A stretch of 64,000 bases of DNA from NCBI GenBank assembly GCA_036260935.1, contig DATALQ010000018.1, forward strand, positions 147,369 through 211,368, given 5' to 3'. Positions 14,857-24,400 of this stretch are shown here, one piece after another. Positions within the stretch are counted from its first letter, which is position 1. Each line of letters opens with the position of its first letter. Both the position numbers and the translations under genes were made by a program. The DNA is from JAEYOM01 sp036260935 (GTDB lineage: Bacteria; Bacillota; Clostridia; Acetivibrionales; DTU013). Below the pieces are notes generated by a model. It worked only from the letters and a program-made list of their open reading frames with translations. It was not told the DNA's origin and did no database searches.

Positions 14857-15672
14857 ATGGTCAAGGTAATGATAATAGACGATGAAGAGATTATACGAGA
14901 AGGACTGAAGACGACCGTCGACTGGGAGGAGCTGGGCTGCGAGATAGCAGGCGAGGCCGAGGACGGGGAATCGGGCTATAAAGCTGCTTTGACCATCAAA
15001 CCTGATCTTGTCTTTACGGATATACGCATGCCGGGTATGGACGGGCTTCAGATGATCGCGCGCCTGAGAGATATGAAATCGACCTGCAAGGTCATTATAC
15101 TAACTGGTTTCAGGGACTTCGAATACGCTCAGGAAGCAATAAGGCAGGGAGCTTTCAGGTTCTTGCTGAAGCCTGTCAGGACAGACGAATTGAAGCTTGC
15201 CATAAGCGAAGCGGTGAAGGAGATAAAGTCGGCAAGGTCGAAGAATGAGATATTTAGTAATCTCGAGAAGCGCGTAAAAGAGTATTATGGCATTGAACAA
15301 ACTAAACCTGAAAATACCGCAGAGAAGGAAAAGAGCGGGGATTCGTCGGGCAATCCGAAATACCTGGTTGGCAAGGCCCTGGCATACATCAAGGAGAACT
15401 ACGCTTCCGACCTGAACCTTAAAACTGTCGCGGACGAGATATATGTGAGCACCTGGTATCTCAGCAAGCTGCTGAAAAAGGAGACAGGTGACAATTTCAT
15501 CAATATATTGAACAGGATCAGGGTCGAAAACGCCAAGAAGCTGCTGCAGGAGCCCAAGTACAAAATCTATGAGATAGCCAATGTTGTAGGCTTCACGGAC
15601 GTGCCTTATTTTACGAAGACCTTCAAGAAGGTCACCGGCCAGACGCCGATGGAGTACAAAAACAGCAAGTAA
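14857..15672 (+). CDS. YesN-family AraC-type response regulator
   Basis: 271 residues. N-terminal receiver domain with the acidic pair IIDDEE, the phosphorylation site VFTDIRMPG (Asp about 55), conserved Thr in ILTGFRDFEYA and Lys in FLLKPV. A linker of about 50 charged residues leads to an AraC-type double helix-turn-helix (KTVADEIYVSTWYLSKLLKK and IANVVGFTDVPYFTKTFKK, ending in GQTPMEYKN). It is shorter than typical YesN (about 370-530). GAGGTGGA precedes the ATG. Together with the upstream kinase it probably activates transcription of sugar uptake genes, the divergent binding-protein gene being the nearest candidate. Confidence 0.93.
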   Translation: MVKVMIIDDEEIIREGLKTTVDWEELGCEIAGEAEDGESGYKAALTIKPDLVFTDIRMPGMDGLQMIARLRDMKSTCKVIILTGFRDFEYAQEAIRQGAFRFLLKPVRTDELKLAISEAVKEIKSARSKNEIFSNLEKRVKEYYGIEQTKPENTAEKEKSGDSSGNPKYLVGKALAYIKENYASDLNLKTVADEIYVSTWYLSKLLKKETGDNFINILNRIRVENAKKLLQEPKYKIYEIANVVGFTDVPYFTKTFKKVTGQTPMEYKNSK

Positions 15673-15687
15673 CCCCCGTCCCTGGAA

Positions 15688-16014
15688 TCATACTACCCAA
15701 TTACTGTTGCCAAAACTCAGTAATTGCTCGATATCATCAGCTTGCAACGTACTTTCTGCAATTTTATTGACCCTTTTTGCCCCACATTTCGTGCACATAT
15801 GCACAACCTGATATCCTTTTCCTGCTTTGTATCCAAGCCCTATAGGCTTCATTAGTCCTTTACATTTACAAAGCCTGTCTCCAGGTACATTATCAACATG
15901 TTTTGAGTACAAGCAAAAGGGGCAGTGATTACGATAGCTGCCGTTAGTTAAAGGTAAAACATCCTTCCCACAGTTCTCGCATGTAAAAGAACAATTCTCA
16001 TCCTTCCTACCCAT
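15688..16014 (-). CDS. RNHCP-domain zinc-ribbon protein
   Basis: About 108 residues. The naming motif is present as SYRNHCPFCLYSKHVD, followed by PGDRLCKCKGLMKPIG and a second CxxC pair in HMCTKCGAKR. Four Cys pairs (FTCENC, HCPFC, CKC, CTKC) suggest two zinc sites. The family is widespread and uncharacterised; an RNA-related role is often guessed. The start is the ATG at 16014, because GAGGAGG lies six bases before it; the longer frame to 16095 lacks a ribosome site. It is convergent with the YesN-like gene with only 15 bases between the stops. Confidence 0.88.
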   Translation of the reverse strand: MGRKDENCSFTCENCGKDVLPLTNGSYRNHCPFCLYSKHVDNVPGDRLCKCKGLMKPIGLGYKAGKGYQVVHMCTKCGAKRVNKIAESTLQADDIEQLLSFGNSNWVV

Positions 16015-16472
16015 ATCCATCCTCCTCGATTTTTCATTGAAAAATCTGGAGAACGGGTTCCGTTTACTCTTCATTAGGATAAAATAAATATCCAAATGAT
16101 TACGGGCTTGAACAGGGCATTTACCTATTTACCGCATACCTCTGGAGTATGCGATTACTTCTGCTTCCAGCTTCATTACAGCATGTTTCATCTGCAAATC
16201 CGTACCACGACCGGCTTTAAATTATACCGGTCACTGTAAGGCGGGCCTCCCCACCTTCCAGCAGTATGTGTACACCTGTCTCACCGTCAAAAGGCGCCGA
16301 CCCCAATCAGGAAAGGGTAGAAATGTCATATGATAAACTCGTTATAATCACCTCTTTTTAACGATTCTAAACTCGCTTAAAGTAATTTGATATACAAATT
16401 ATATTGCTATGCTATGGCAGTCACAATTTAATAAATATATATAGTCATTCTTTCAGAGGATATATATAGTAA
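16015..16472. other. gene-free interval with possible decayed coding fragments
   Basis: About 460 bases. On the minus strand two short protein-like pieces in different frames can be read between 16129 and about 16320: one ends GGEARLTVTGII and the other ends LEAEVIAYSRGMR at a TAA at 16129-16131. They could be leftovers of one frameshifted gene. Near 16435-16475 the string ATATATATAGT occurs twice, 28 bases apart. I see no promoter or RNA gene that I would defend. Confidence 0.3.
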
Positions 16473-17702
16473 TCAGTTTAAATCATCCACGCTTCCAATT
16501 AAACACCTCAACCGAAAAGTGCATTTAAGCTTATCATTTGTTTTAAAATTATCAAAAATGTTTTTTAAGCCATCACAATATAGGTTGTAGTTTTCATCCT
16601 TTGGTTTTGGCGCACCTGAGAAAGACATGCACCCGGCGATGAAATCATCATAGCTTTCGAAAAAAGTGTGCTCGAATATCTTCTCGACGAATCTATCTTT
16701 TCGAAAAATATCTGAGAAGTCACGATTTTTTTGCGGTAAGGCGCTCGTATTTTTTAGTGCATATTTTGAGTTTAACTCAGCTAGCTCGCTTGAATATTCC
16801 AAATCGGGTCCGTAATATGTAACAATCACTTTTCCATCCTTCTTTAATATCCTTTTAAATTCAGGTTTGGCCAAATGCCTGTCAAAATAATCATAAGTGT
16901 TTCCACAAACGATATAATCTATCGAATTTGACTTTATTCCTGTATCTTCTGCCGGTTTTGGCACGGAAACATAATGCTTATAGTGATTTAAACGGTCGTT
17001 GGAGAGGTTTCTCATGTCTCTGTTGGGTTCAACGCAAAAAACCCTGTTGCCTTTTTCCAAAAAAAGCTTACTCATTTTTCCGGTTCTGGATCCAATGTCT
17101 GCGATTACATCACTTTTTGATATACCTAAATCATTGTATAAATACGCTATAAATTCAGGTGGGTACTCTGGCCTGCCTTTTTCATAATTTTCTGCCTTGT
17201 CCGAAAAGCATTCCTGATTTACATTCAGTTGTTCCCATACATCTTGAAGAATTCTCATTGTACTAATGATATAATCCGGTGTTCCAAAAAATATATACCG
17301 TGCTTTTTGCTCATGCTCGTTATAGTAATAATTGTATTTGGCTAAATTTGAACCGTCAGCATACGCTGAGATAACTTCAGAAAAGCTTTGACTTAATTGG
17401 GAAGCCAGTTCAGTCACGTGGCAATAGTAATCGGCAATAGTACAGATCTGAATTTCACCTGATATATCTGTATTAACACCGTTGACAAAGTCCATGAGAT
17501 ATTGCTCATTTGCATTACTCATATCGATTTTCGCGTTGCTGTCATTCAGCAGCTCTGTAATGTTTAGCATGGTAAATCTCCACTGGCCTCCAATTTTCTT
17601 ACCTTTTAAAGTCCCTTCTTTTAAGTAATTGCGGATAGTCCTTGTCGTAAGATTTGTAAATCTGGCAACGTCGTCTACCGTATAGAGCTGTTCAAGATTC
17701 AT
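16473..17702 (-). CDS. HTH (excisionase/MerR-like) protein fused to a SAM methyltransferase
   Basis: About 409 residues. Residues 1-52 form an excisionase-type winged helix: LYTVDDVARFTNLTTRTIRN and LKEGTLKGKKIGGQWRF. The middle (about 60-165) is unassigned. From about 170 on comes a class I methyltransferase with the SAM motif I DVIADIGSRTGKMSKLFLEKG, an acidic ribose-binding strand VFCVEPNRDM, and post-motif strands IDYIVCGN and KVIVTYYGPD. I chose the ATG at 17702 because AAAGGG lies nine bases before it; a GTG at 17711 is possible. It is AT-rich. A DNA-binding head on a small-molecule or nucleic-acid methyltransferase is unusual; the target is unknown. Confidence 0.75.
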   Translation of the reverse strand: MNLEQLYTVDDVARFTNLTTRTIRNYLKEGTLKGKKIGGQWRFTMLNITELLNDSNAKIDMSNANEQYLMDFVNGVNTDISGEIQICTIADYYCHVTELASQLSQSFSEVISAYADGSNLAKYNYYYNEHEQKARYIFFGTPDYIISTMRILQDVWEQLNVNQECFSDKAENYEKGRPEYPPEFIAYLYNDLGISKSDVIADIGSRTGKMSKLFLEKGNRVFCVEPNRDMRNLSNDRLNHYKHYVSVPKPAEDTGIKSNSIDYIVCGNTYDYFDRHLAKPEFKRILKKDGKVIVTYYGPDLEYSSELAELNSKYALKNTSALPQKNRDFSDIFRKDRFVEKIFEHTFFESYDDFIAGCMSFSGAPKPKDENYNLYCDGLKNIFDNFKTNDKLKCTFRLRCLIGSVDDLN

Positions 17703-17985
17703 ACAATACACCCTTTCATCGTGACCCTGCTATACATTTCATAATAATGGATACAATTTCATGAGTCAATACATGTTTTCATACATTTTCATATTTAAAT
17801 AGTCTTTTACATTAGGCCTATGCAACAAGTATGCATGCATTTGGAGCTTCTCCAATCCTCCGTAGAATTTCGCTGACGTAGTTTTGCTTCAATTTTCACA
17901 ACCCACAGGCAATCTTTTTAAAGCCACTGATGCATATAATATAAACATACTGCAGTAGTTTTGGTACTGAAAATGCTTATACTAT

Positions 17986-18762
17986 TCATGAACCGGTTGA
18001 TTTGTATCGGCTCAACCCAAATCTAAAAAAAACATAACCGGGAATAAGAAACAACAATCCCAAAAACGGCGTTAACATATAAAACACGCTTTGTTCTTTG
18101 CCCAGCAGATATAATAGCGGATAATATTGGAACAACGCCAGAGGAATTATATACGTAAGAAATCTTAATACTTCTTTACCATATATTGAAAACGGATAGC
18201 GGCCATGGTCACGCCCGCCGTATGTCAGGATATTCATAAAATCAAGCCCCTCGGTTGTAATAAACGCGAAAGACGCCTGCATGAGAAACAGAGTGTAAAA
18301 AATCAAGCTTCCACAAATAACCATAAAGCAGAGCGTCAGGATTTTGTCCCAAGCCCAAACAACGCCGCTGTTAGGGATTGCCCAGAAAAACACGACCGCA
18401 GCTTGCAAGGTCGCGCCGAGCCGGACAAAATGCACTCTTGACGCGACGACTTGAAATATGACGCTTCTCGGCCTGACTAAAGCGCGGTCAAACTCGCCGT
18501 TCGCTAACATACGCGGAAGTTGATCGAAGCCGCGACCGAGCATCTCTGCGAACGAAAACGCCATAATAACAACGGCGAAGCAAAGTAAAACCTGACTGTA
18601 TGTGAATCCGTCCACTTCATTGAATATATTGAACATAAAATAAACACCTAAAAAAGTTGAGAACTGCATGCAAAAATTACCAAGCGTGAGAAAAAGGAAG
18701 GACGTTTTATATTGCATTTGGCTTTTAAGATGGATAGAAAAGTATTTTAGGTATAATTTCAT
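17986..18762 (-). CDS. ABC-2 type permease (DUF990 family), second subunit
   Basis: 258 residues with six predicted TM helices and the family hallmarks GRGFDQLPRMLANGEFDRALVRP and YPFSIYGKEVLRFLTYIIPLALF. This matches the second of two paired ABC-2 permeases that associate with a NatA/daunorubicin-type ATPase. The pair moves an unidentified substrate out of the cell. The start follows GGGTGGG at a normal distance, six bases after the stop of the first permease gene. It is last in a three-gene operon. Confidence 0.9.
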   Translation of the reverse strand: MKLYLKYFSIHLKSQMQYKTSFLFLTLGNFCMQFSTFLGVYFMFNIFNEVDGFTYSQVLLCFAVVIMAFSFAEMLGRGFDQLPRMLANGEFDRALVRPRSVIFQVVASRVHFVRLGATLQAAVVFFWAIPNSGVVWAWDKILTLCFMVICGSLIFYTLFLMQASFAFITTEGLDFMNILTYGGRDHGRYPFSIYGKEVLRFLTYIIPLALFQYYPLLYLLGKEQSVFYMLTPFLGLLFLIPGYVFFRFGLSRYKSTGS

Positions 18763-18768
18763 ATTGCG

Positions 18769-19569
18769 TCACCCACCCTGCACTATCACTTTTTTCAACG
18801 CGCGGTGCATTAATAACTTTCCAGCGGCAATAAGCAAGACAAGCCAGAAAATTTGAAACACAATACCTCTTAGTGCGTCAGTTCCTGCGATATTGCCGCT
18901 GTATATGCGAAGCGGCATATTCTGCATCGCCGCGAACGGGAGCACTTCAAGCACGGTTCGTACAGGCGGGGGTAAAAACGGAAACGGCACCACAGCTCCG
19001 GTAAAAAATGCCGTCGCCGCTATTACCATCACATATACGCCCCCAAATGAAATAGTGTAAAACATGGTAACATACATAAGCATGGTAAACGATACGGTAA
19101 CGCCTAACGCGAGTATCACCGACGGTAAAAACATCATAAATTGAAAAATGTCCGGTGGAAGCGACATTCCATACGGCTCCGGCAGTAAAAGCACAACAAT
19201 CAGCATAGGCAGACTAAATACAGTAAACGCAACACGACTGGCACACGCGCGGGAAAACCATCGCCCGTATAAATCGGCGGGGCGCACAAGCTCATAAGCT
19301 ATCGAACCGTTTTCGACCGACGATTCGATCTCGTTATCTGTAAATACTACCGAGAATAATATGAGTAAAACCTGCTGCATCCACATATAGGAAACGAGCT
19401 GTGACAATTCCATCGGAAAATTAGTGGGGTTGGCACGGTAAAAAGCCAAATAAGCTAACACCATCATCATTCCCCATAAAAAACCTGTGAATAACCGCGA
19501 GAATACGACTATGCGGTATTGCACGCCGTGTATAAAGCGTATACGAAATATGGCTAAGTATGTTTTCAT
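18769..19569 (-). CDS. ABC-2 type permease (DUF990 family), first subunit
   Basis: 266 residues with about six TM helices. Recognisable segments are VSYMWMQQVLLILF, the signature loop IESSVENGSIAYELVRPADLYG, and FLPPPVRTVLEVLPFAAMQN. AAGGAG precedes the ATG and the start overlaps the ATPase stop (ATGA), so translation is coupled. It pairs with the downstream permease to form the exporter channel. Confidence 0.9.
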   Translation of the reverse strand: MKTYLAIFRIRFIHGVQYRIVVFSRLFTGFLWGMMMVLAYLAFYRANPTNFPMELSQLVSYMWMQQVLLILFSVVFTDNEIESSVENGSIAYELVRPADLYGRWFSRACASRVAFTVFSLPMLIVVLLLPEPYGMSLPPDIFQFMMFLPSVILALGVTVSFTMLMYVTMFYTISFGGVYVMVIAATAFFTGAVVPFPFLPPPVRTVLEVLPFAAMQNMPLRIYSGNIAGTDALRGIVFQIFWLVLLIAAGKLLMHRALKKVIVQGG

Positions 19570-20537
19570 ATTCGATACTCCTTGTAGAGCGCTGCAACCA
19601 TCTCTTCTGCGGTGACACCCGAAACGGACACATCGGTTAGTTCCGTCTGCGCTGCAAGATGGGCGATTGCATTCGACACAGACAGAACCGCCGGGTCAAG
19701 TACGATAACAAGCCGCCCTTCCTTCGCTTCGGATAGGGTCATGCCTTCGCCAATTTCAGGAGAGTTTCCGTTGTACTCAACAACAAGCGTTTTCCGCTCG
19801 GACGAACGCTTTTTTAGTTCGGCAAGACTGCCGTCAAGCAGGATTCTACCCTTGCCGATCAACAAGATACGCTCGGTCAGTGCTTCGATGTCCTGCATAT
19901 CGTGAGTAGTTAGTATAACTGTCGTTCCATGTTCTATGTTTAGCTTTTTAATAAAATGCCGCACGGCAATTTTAGAAACCGCGTCGAGGCCGATAGTCGG
20001 CTCGTCAAGAAACAATATCTTGGGATTATGTAACAACGACGCTGCAATTTCACAGCGCATACGCTGGCCGAGGCTAAGGCTTCGAGCCGGTGTTTTCAAC
20101 AGCTCAGTCAAGTCCAGCAGTGCGGAAAGCTCGTCCAAATTGTGTTTGTACAGCTTTTCGTCCACTTTGTATATGTCGCGTATTAATTCAAAGCTGTCGA
20201 TAACAGGTACATCCCACCAAAGCTGACTCCGTTGACCGAAAACAACGCCAATCTCGCGGACATGAGCAACACGCTCTTTCCAAGGTGTTCGCCCGCCAAT
20301 GTCACACAGGCCACTATCCGGCGTCAAAATGCCGCACATTATTTTAATAGTAGTACTTTTGCCCGCGCCATTTGGACCGATATAGCCCACCATTTCACCG
20401 TCCCGAATAGTAAAGCTGACATCGTTCAAAGCGTGGACAAGCTCATATTCACGGGAAAAGAGCGCCTTTACGGCGTTACCAAATCCTGCCTTACGCTTGG
20501 CGACACGGTAGGTTTTATTGATGTTTTGAAAGTTAAT
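19566..20537 (-). CDS. ABC-2 exporter ATP-binding protein
   Basis: About 323 residues. Walker A GPNGAGKSTTIKIM, Q-loop GVVFGQRSQLWWD, signature LSLGQRMRCEIAASLLHNP, Walker B ILFLDEPTIGLDAVSK and H-loop LTTHDMQD are all intact. A C-terminal extension of about 90 residues follows, as in NatA/daunorubicin-type ATPases. The likely start is the GTG at 20537, which has GGAG nine bases upstream. An ATG at 20561 is in frame but has no ribosome site. It heads the exporter operon behind a sigma-A-like promoter. Confidence 0.9.
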   Translation of the reverse strand: MNFQNINKTYRVAKRKAGFGNAVKALFSREYELVHALNDVSFTIRDGEMVGYIGPNGAGKSTTIKIMCGILTPDSGLCDIGGRTPWKERVAHVREIGVVFGQRSQLWWDVPVIDSFELIRDIYKVDEKLYKHNLDELSALLDLTELLKTPARSLSLGQRMRCEIAASLLHNPKILFLDEPTIGLDAVSKIAVRHFIKKLNIEHGTTVILTTHDMQDIEALTERILLIGKGRILLDGSLAELKKRSSERKTLVVEYNGNSPEIGEGMTLSEAKEGRLVIVLDPAVLSVSNAIAHLAAQTELTDVSVSGVTAEEMVAALYKEYRI

Positions 20538-20611
20538 CACAAGTTTGGTCTCCAAATGCATAGTATATAAATTATCAATGCTGCACAACATATACAAATG
20601 TGCTATATGTA

Positions 20612-20640
20612 ATTGTAATATTTAACAAAACCATCGTCAA
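20612..20640 (-). promoter_or_regulatory. sigma-A-like promoter of the ABC-2 operon
   Basis: Minus strand TTGACG, 17-base spacer, TACAAT, ending about 75 bases before the ATPase start. The boxes are close to consensus and correctly oriented. Confidence 0.55.
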
Positions 20641-20752
20641 CATAAAGTAAAGCCATTAATCTTTCTGAACTTATTTTCCGCACCCATGAATCCACACGAA
20701 AGCTTTTTCTCAGTAGTGAAACAAAAGAATTGCGGTTCACCTTCATTTTTCA

Positions 20753-22165
20753 CTACAGTCCAAGAAACCGCTTCATTTCCTCGCTCACTTCATTAGCTGC
20801 GTGCTCGGTGGACATTTCCGCGAAGATACGCAGCAGAGGCTCGGTCCCTGAAAATCTGACGACGATCCAGCCGCCGTTCCTGAAATATATCTTCATGCCA
20901 TCCAGATAACTGACGCGCTCTATGTCATAACCCAAATGAGGTACTTCGCGGCGCACGAACAGCTTATCCATGAGCCTTTCCTTGGTTTCTGCGTCGAAAC
21001 GCAGGTCGTTCTCCGACATATAGAAGCAGCCGTATTTTTTGTTGATCTCCTCGAGCAGCTCGGACAGGCTTTTTCCGGTGACGCTCAGCAACTCGATCAG
21101 CAGGCTTGCCGCAAAGATACCGTCCTTGCCGCTGATATGCCCTCTTATTGTAAGGCCGCCGCTGCTTTCTCCGCCTATCAGCGCCTGGTGCTTATCCATT
21201 GTCGAACTTATGTGCTTGAAGCCTACGGGCACTTCGTAGCATTCCTCCCCGAAGTCCTGGGCTATCCTGTCGAGCAGGTGCGTCGTGGCAAGGTTCCTGA
21301 CAACGCCGCCCTTCCAGCCCTTGTATTTCAATAGGTAATAATACAGCAGCGCGAGTATGTTGTTGGGATGAATGAAATCGCCCTTTTCGTCTATAATGCC
21401 GAGGCGGTCGGCGTCCCCGTCTGTTCCTATGCCTATATCGTAGCCTCTTTCAACGACAATGTTCCTCAGATGGTTCAAGGTATGCGTGCCGGGAGAGGGG
21501 AGTCTGCCGCCAAATAGGGTGTCGTGCCTGTCGTTTATTACGGCCAGTTCGCATCTTGCCGTGATCAATATGGTCTGCAGGCAGGTCTTGGAAACGCCGA
21601 ACATTGGATCGAGCGCTATTTTCAAACCTCTCTTCCTGATAGCTTCCACGTCGATCATTCCAAGGATTGTGTCGATATACTCGTTGAACGGATCGATCTC
21701 TTCTATAAGCCCTGCTTTGTGCCCCTGCTCGTAATCCATATGCAGTACCGACCCCGGGGTGATCCCTGTTATGTATTTTTCGATTTCCGCCGTCACCTCT
21801 TCAGTTGCGTCGCGTCCGCCCAGTGTAAAGATCTTGACTCCGTTGTAATCGGCAGGGTTGTGGCTCGCTGTAATCGCGCAGCCATACTCCGTCAGCAGGC
21901 ATTTGACCGTGAACATCACGAGCGGCGTCGGTGCCACCTTGTCTATAAAGTAAACCTTGATCCCGTTTCCAGCCATTACCCCGGCTATCCACACAGCCGC
22001 TTTATCTGACAGGAACCGCCTGTCATATCCTATTACAAAACCTTTTTCAGTACATCTCTTTTCTTTCATCATATCGGCGACAGCCTGAGCCAGGATACGG
22101 ACGTTATCCTTTGTAAATTCCTCTCCTATAAGAGCCCTCCACCCGCCGGTTCCGAACTTTATCAT
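20753..22165 (-). CDS. phosphoglucomutase/phosphomannomutase-family phosphohexomutase
   Basis: 470 residues, the usual length of the alpha-D-phosphohexomutase family. All four functional loops are visible: active-site serine loop TASHNPADYNG, metal loop GTDGDADRLG, sugar loop GGESSGG and phosphate loop RFSGTEPLLRI. It converts hexose-1-phosphate and hexose-6-phosphate forms. With a diacetylchitobiose phosphorylase nearby, action on GlcNAc-1-phosphate is plausible but not provable from the motifs. AAGGTGGG precedes the ATG. It is transcribed divergently from the sugar importer operon. Confidence 0.92.
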   Translation of the reverse strand: MIKFGTGGWRALIGEEFTKDNVRILAQAVADMMKEKRCTEKGFVIGYDRRFLSDKAAVWIAGVMAGNGIKVYFIDKVAPTPLVMFTVKCLLTEYGCAITASHNPADYNGVKIFTLGGRDATEEVTAEIEKYITGITPGSVLHMDYEQGHKAGLIEEIDPFNEYIDTILGMIDVEAIRKRGLKIALDPMFGVSKTCLQTILITARCELAVINDRHDTLFGGRLPSPGTHTLNHLRNIVVERGYDIGIGTDGDADRLGIIDEKGDFIHPNNILALLYYYLLKYKGWKGGVVRNLATTHLLDRIAQDFGEECYEVPVGFKHISSTMDKHQALIGGESSGGLTIRGHISGKDGIFAASLLIELLSVTGKSLSELLEEINKKYGCFYMSENDLRFDAETKERLMDKLFVRREVPHLGYDIERVSYLDGMKIYFRNGGWIVVRFSGTEPLLRIFAEMSTEHAANEVSEEMKRFLGL

Positions 22166-22192
22166 CTTTCAGCCCACCTTAACAACATATTT

Positions 22193-22206
22193 TGGAAACG
22201 CTTTTG
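22193..22206. promoter_or_regulatory. possible CcpA cre-like site
   Basis: TGGAAACGCTTTTG matches the catabolite-responsive consensus TGWAARCGYTWNCW at 12 of 14 positions. It lies 28 bases upstream of the phosphohexomutase start and within the divergent region to the sugar importer, where carbon-catabolite control would make sense. Confidence 0.4.
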
Positions 22207-22250
22207 GTTTTCATTATAAAAGCGGCGTATGATATTTGAAACTGGTCTAC

Positions 22251-22337
22251 TTTGGCATATATTGTTCAATATTGCTGTTTTCTTTTGGCATTTTTCAACA
22301 TACCAATAAAGTACAAGAAATACCAAATTAATGGCAT
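22251..22337 (+). promoter_or_regulatory. direct repeats (TTTGGCAT) upstream of the sugar importer
   Basis: TTTGGCAT occurs at 22251-22258 and 22284-22291, 33 bases apart (about three helical turns), with a weaker ATGGCAT at 22331-22337. Directly repeated boxes of this kind are typical of AraC-type activator sites. No binding factor is identified. Confidence 0.35.
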
Positions 22338-22440
22338 TTTTTTCTTTCCAATTCCCGAATATACTTATACCTGCAAAGGCAATTCAAACCCGGAGATTTA
22401 TGCTTCTAATAATTTTGCAATTTAAGAAGGTAGGCTTAAC

Positions 22441-23433
22441 ATGATTCAAAATACGATGAATTCAAGCGGGGTTGCCACTGAAAAAACAACAGTACCAAAT
22501 CGCAGGGGCTTTCAAAGGCATAAGAAAACCATAATCCTGCTGTCCATGGTGTTGCCTGGTGCAATTTGGCTGTTACTGCTGAGATACTTGCCGATGTTTG
22601 GTATCGTGATGGCTTTTCAAAACTTCGAATTTTACTACGATAACCCAACGCTGTTCAATAACATAATACACAGCTCCTGGGTGGGATTGCAGAACTTCGC
22701 GTTTTTGTTTGCTACAAGCGAATGCTGGCAGATGCTTTTAAACACGATAGGCTACAATTTAGTGTTTATAATATTGGGCACCATCATTTCTGTGGCCTTT
22801 GCGATTATGATGAGCGAGCTTACCCAGAAGACTCTGATGAAAGCCTATCAAACAATGATGTTCTTTCCGTTCTTTCTTAGCTGGGTGGTGGCAAGTTACT
22901 TTTTGTACGCTTTCCTGGCGCCTGACGACGGTTTATTGGTTCATTTGTTCAAGAACCTGGAAATAACGCAATTGGGTTGGTATAACGATACCAGGCCCTG
23001 GCCCTACCTCATTGTATTTGCCCATATGTGGAAGAATGTCGGCTACACAGTCGTGCTGTATATGGCGGCCATAGTCGGTATCGATGCAAGCCAGTATGAA
23101 GCCGCCAGAATAGACGGCGCTTCAAAATGGAAACAGATACGTTATGTCACACTTCCGCATTTAACTACGCTGATCGTTGTTCTGTTGATTATAAATGTGG
23201 GAAAAATATTCAACTCCGATTTCGGACTTTTCTTCACAGTACCGATGGATTCAGGTTCGCTGATACCCGTGACACAAGTTGTTGATACATACGTGTACCG
23301 GGCGCTTCTGAGTACCGGCGATATCGGAATGAGCACGGCTGCGGGTCTTTTCCAAAGCGCGGTAGGCTTTGCACTCGTATTGATTACCAACGCAATTGTC
23401 CGTAAGGTAGACCCGGACAGCGCAATGTTTTAG
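22441..23433 (+). CDS. LplB-type sugar ABC transporter permease
   Basis: 330 residues. Six TM helices, beginning LLSMVLPGAIWLLLLRYLPM, typical of the LplB/UgpA-like permeases of polysaccharide and oligosaccharide importers. The ATPase-contact EAA loop reads EAARIDGASKWKQIRYVTLP. AAGAAGGTAGG precedes the ATG. It is first in an operon permease, permease, binding protein that lacks its own ATPase, as is normal for importers served by a shared MsmX-like ATPase. Confidence 0.93.
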   Translation: MIQNTMNSSGVATEKTTVPNRRGFQRHKKTIILLSMVLPGAIWLLLLRYLPMFGIVMAFQNFEFYYDNPTLFNNIIHSSWVGLQNFAFLFATSECWQMLLNTIGYNLVFIILGTIISVAFAIMMSELTQKTLMKAYQTMMFFPFFLSWVVASYFLYAFLAPDDGLLVHLFKNLEITQLGWYNDTRPWPYLIVFAHMWKNVGYTVVLYMAAIVGIDASQYEAARIDGASKWKQIRYVTLPHLTTLIVVLLIINVGKIFNSDFGLFFTVPMDSGSLIPVTQVVDTYVYRALLSTGDIGMSTAAGLFQSAVGFALVLITNAIVRKVDPDSAMF

Positions 23434-23445
23434 GAGGAACCGAAA

Positions 23446-24372
23446 ATGAAAAATTCAATGCTGAAAAGCAATAGTAATTCCCGTTTAGGCGCTGTCAGCA
23501 TACCGGCTGAAATAATATTGCACGTCATTATTGCTGTATTTTCTCTGGTGTGCGTTGTTCCATTTATCTTTTGTATCATAATTTCCTTTACATCCAAGGA
23601 AAGTATAACGAATATAGGGTTCTCCTTCATTCCGCAGTCGTGGTCGCTGGATGGCTACAATTACGTCTTCGACATGGGGAGGCAGCTTTGGATTTCCTAC
23701 TTCAACAGCATCTTTGTTTCGGTTGCGGGTACTCTTTTAAGCATCGCAGTTTGCATTTTGTACTCGTATGCGCTATATCGCAGAGACTTCAAATACCGCA
23801 GATTCTTCACTCTGTTCGCGGTATTTACCATGATGTTTACCGGCGGACTTGCCCCCACATATCAGGTAAGCAAAAATATGCTTGGCTTGAGTGACAATTA
23901 CTGGGCTCTCATTATTCCTTTACTGGTAAATCCGTTCAACCTGATCATCATGCGCACGTTCTTTCAGTCCAGCGTGTCCGATTCACTAATTGAGGCCGCA
24001 ACTATAGATGGCAGCGGTGAATACAATACGCTGATGAAAATAGTAATACCCATATCAAAACCAGGTATTGCCACCATCGCTCTTCTGACGATTCTGGCAT
24101 ATTGGAATGATTGGTTCAGCGCCCTTCTATACATAGGTGACAATAATTTTTATCCTCTCCAGTTTTTGCTCTGGCAGATGCAAAGCCAGGTCGACTTCCT
24201 TGCGGCGAACTCCGGAAAAGGGCTCGAAACTGTCGTCGATGTGGCAACCTTGCCGACACAGAGCTTACGCATGGCGATAGTTGTATTGATAGTCATTCCC
24301 ATTGCATGTGCGTATCCGTTCTTTCAACGTTATGTTGTAGCAGGTCTTACGGTTGGTTCGGTGAAAGGCTAA
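23446..24372 (+). CDS. YtcP-type sugar ABC transporter permease
   Basis: 308 residues with six TM helices. It has the YtcP/AraQ-like outline: start region PAEIILHVIIAVFSLVCVVP, FKYRRFFTLFAVFTMMFTGG, the EAA loop EAATIDGSGEYNTLMKIVIP, and the end YPFFQRYVVAGLTVGSVKG. AGGAGG precedes the ATG, 13 bases after the first permease gene. It forms the channel heterodimer with that protein. Confidence 0.93.
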   Translation: MKNSMLKSNSNSRLGAVSIPAEIILHVIIAVFSLVCVVPFIFCIIISFTSKESITNIGFSFIPQSWSLDGYNYVFDMGRQLWISYFNSIFVSVAGTLLSIAVCILYSYALYRRDFKYRRFFTLFAVFTMMFTGGLAPTYQVSKNMLGLSDNYWALIIPLLVNPFNLIIMRTFFQSSVSDSLIEAATIDGSGEYNTLMKIVIPISKPGIATIALLTILAYWNDWFSALLYIGDNNFYPLQFLLWQMQSQVDFLAANSGKGLETVVDVATLPTQSLRMAIVVLIVIPIACAYPFFQRYVVAGLTVGSVKG

Positions 24373-24400
24373 TGAAATAACATAGTTGTATCCGGAATCA

